Source: Neodontobutis hainanensis (Eukaryota; Chordata; Actinopteri; Gobiiformes; Odontobutidae). Taken from it: a stretch of 64,000 nt of DNA. A program made the translations under genes and the position numbers. The DNA lies in assembly GCA_024349245.1 (NCBI GenBank), contig JALDNG010000529.1, forward strand, positions 1 to 64,000, written 5' to 3'. Below the pieces are notes generated by a model. It did not search any database. It was not told the DNA's origin and saw nothing but the letters and a program-made list of their open reading frames with translations. This document shows, piece after piece, positions 63,398 through 64,000 of the stretch (the stretch's first letter is position 1; each line of letters starts with the position of its first letter).

Positions 63398-63770
63398 CTA
63401 CATAATAGCTATGAGTAATGTAAGTCCAATAATGCTGACAATTATTACTGATATGCGAGTACGTACATATTTAAGAATAAGTATATACCTGAAAAATTTT
63501 CTGAGACACTTGATCGAATTTGAATGTCATTCTGACAAGTGTTGATGTCCGCCAGTTTTTGTTCATAAAAATTAACAAATTGAAGATTTTTCACATCATT
63601 TGGGCGAAATAAAGTTGATTTTATCACTAAATATTAAAAAGTATCTACATTGGTAAATGTTTATTTTTTCCCTCTTTTAAAACTCAAAGAATTACCTCGA
63701 TTAAATTTTCTTTTTGATAATGATATTCTTTTGGTTCGTTCTTTATCAAGATGCAATCTAAATCCGACAT
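63398..63770 (-). CDS. Predicted small tail-anchored membrane protein
   Basis: Gene model of about 95 aa in four exons on the minus strand: 63696-63770, 63649-63673, 63489-63626, 63398-63447. The introns are 22, 22 and 41 nt, all GT-AG, joining in frame. The protein starts MSDLDCILIKNEPKEYHYQK, has a polar charged middle (FRPNDVKNLQFVNFYEQK), and ends in one hydrophobic segment, VIIVSIIGLTLLIAIM, directly before the TAG: the layout of a tail-anchored protein such as a SNARE, though I see no convincing SNARE heptads. An alternative donor (gtaggt) at about 63402 with a 24-nt intron would replace the stop with a short tail. Upstream exons may lie beyond position 63770. No family is recognised. 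The same tiny-intron structure as the ENT gene supports it being real. Confidence 0.5.
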
Positions 63771-64000
63771 AATACTCAATTTGACTTTAATATTATTTAT
63801 TAATTTGTTCATAAAAAGTAAATTTTATGTGTTTAATTATAATGCGACAGTTCTCGGCCCCTAATCTTCTATATGAACTAGCATGCACATACATTATTGA
63901 ATAATATGAAATATATCTCAGTTTCTCAATTCGAATCAAATAATATTAAACATTTTATGTTCTTTGAGGTATGCTTAAACTGTAATATTCCCATTAAATC
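63771..64000. other. Window end, upstream of the small membrane-protein gene
   Basis: The block gacagttctcggcccc at about 63846-63861 has unusual G/C content about 80-90 bases upstream of the ATG at 63770 (minus strand). It could be a promoter element or part of a 5' exon. Nothing else is supported. Confidence 0.3.

Noticed and set aside
1..64000. CRISPR arrays, bacterial operons, ribosome binding sites, rRNA genes
   Set aside because: No regularly spaced repeats or rRNA cores are visible. Spliceosomal introns and retrotransposons show this is eukaryotic DNA.
1..64000. Ciliate origin with TAA/TAG read as Gln (ciliates also have introns of about 25 nt)
   Set aside because: The ENT and NPC2-like genes have no in-frame TAA or TAG inside their aligned regions and terminate at TAA or TAG exactly where the families end, so the standard code applies. 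This does not exclude ciliates with standard stops, but Ty3/gypsy plus NPC2 content fits an animal better.

Overview
The window looks like nuclear DNA from a very AT-rich eukaryote, most likely a metazoan. By eye A+T is well above 70%. The clearest signature is intron size. Every gene model that can be built here needs GT-AG introns of only about 20-42 nt, most of them 20-29 nt, and the standard genetic code. An equilibrative nucleoside transporter (ENT/SLC29) gene at 49673-51327 (minus) is interrupted by 13 such introns, and all junctions keep the reading frame. Introns this short are reported for dicyemid mesozoans (established knowledge: Dicyema japonicum introns average about 26 nt), so a dicyemid-like animal is my leading inference. 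Nothing in the window proves the taxon.

Layout, left to right: a dead NPC2-like (ML-domain) copy at 1359-1904; a heavily decayed Ty3/gypsy retrotransposon at about 3.2-7.2 kb; a second, different Ty3/gypsy relic at about 9.8-13.4 kb; a dead NPC2-like copy at 13928-14464; an intact NPC2-like gene at 21252-21767; a long AT-rich desert with a few faint coding-like islands; two more intact NPC2-like genes at 40219-40780 and 43082-43645; a possible small membrane protein at 44007-44344; the ENT gene on the minus strand; another long desert with one island near 59 kb; and a small tail-anchored-protein gene model on the minus strand at 63398-63770.

The five NPC2-like copies are all on the plus strand and share one three-exon structure. 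Exon 1 holds the signal peptide and Cys1, exon 2 holds Cys2-Cys5, and exon 3 holds Cys6. Exon lengths are almost identical (103/287/111 nt in the two closest copies). Two copies are dead, one of them through a lost splice acceptor and the other through stops and lost cysteines. One intact copy (40219) has a 21-nt first intron whose terminal AG reads CG; the segment is stop-free and a multiple of three, so it appears to have become coding sequence.

Most open frames of 60-100 codons are expected by chance. At this composition a stop comes about every 11 codons, so tens of such frames should occur in 64 kb. I did not annotate them unless a domain, a splice structure or a family alignment supported them. 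No rRNA, tRNA or CRISPR array was recognised.
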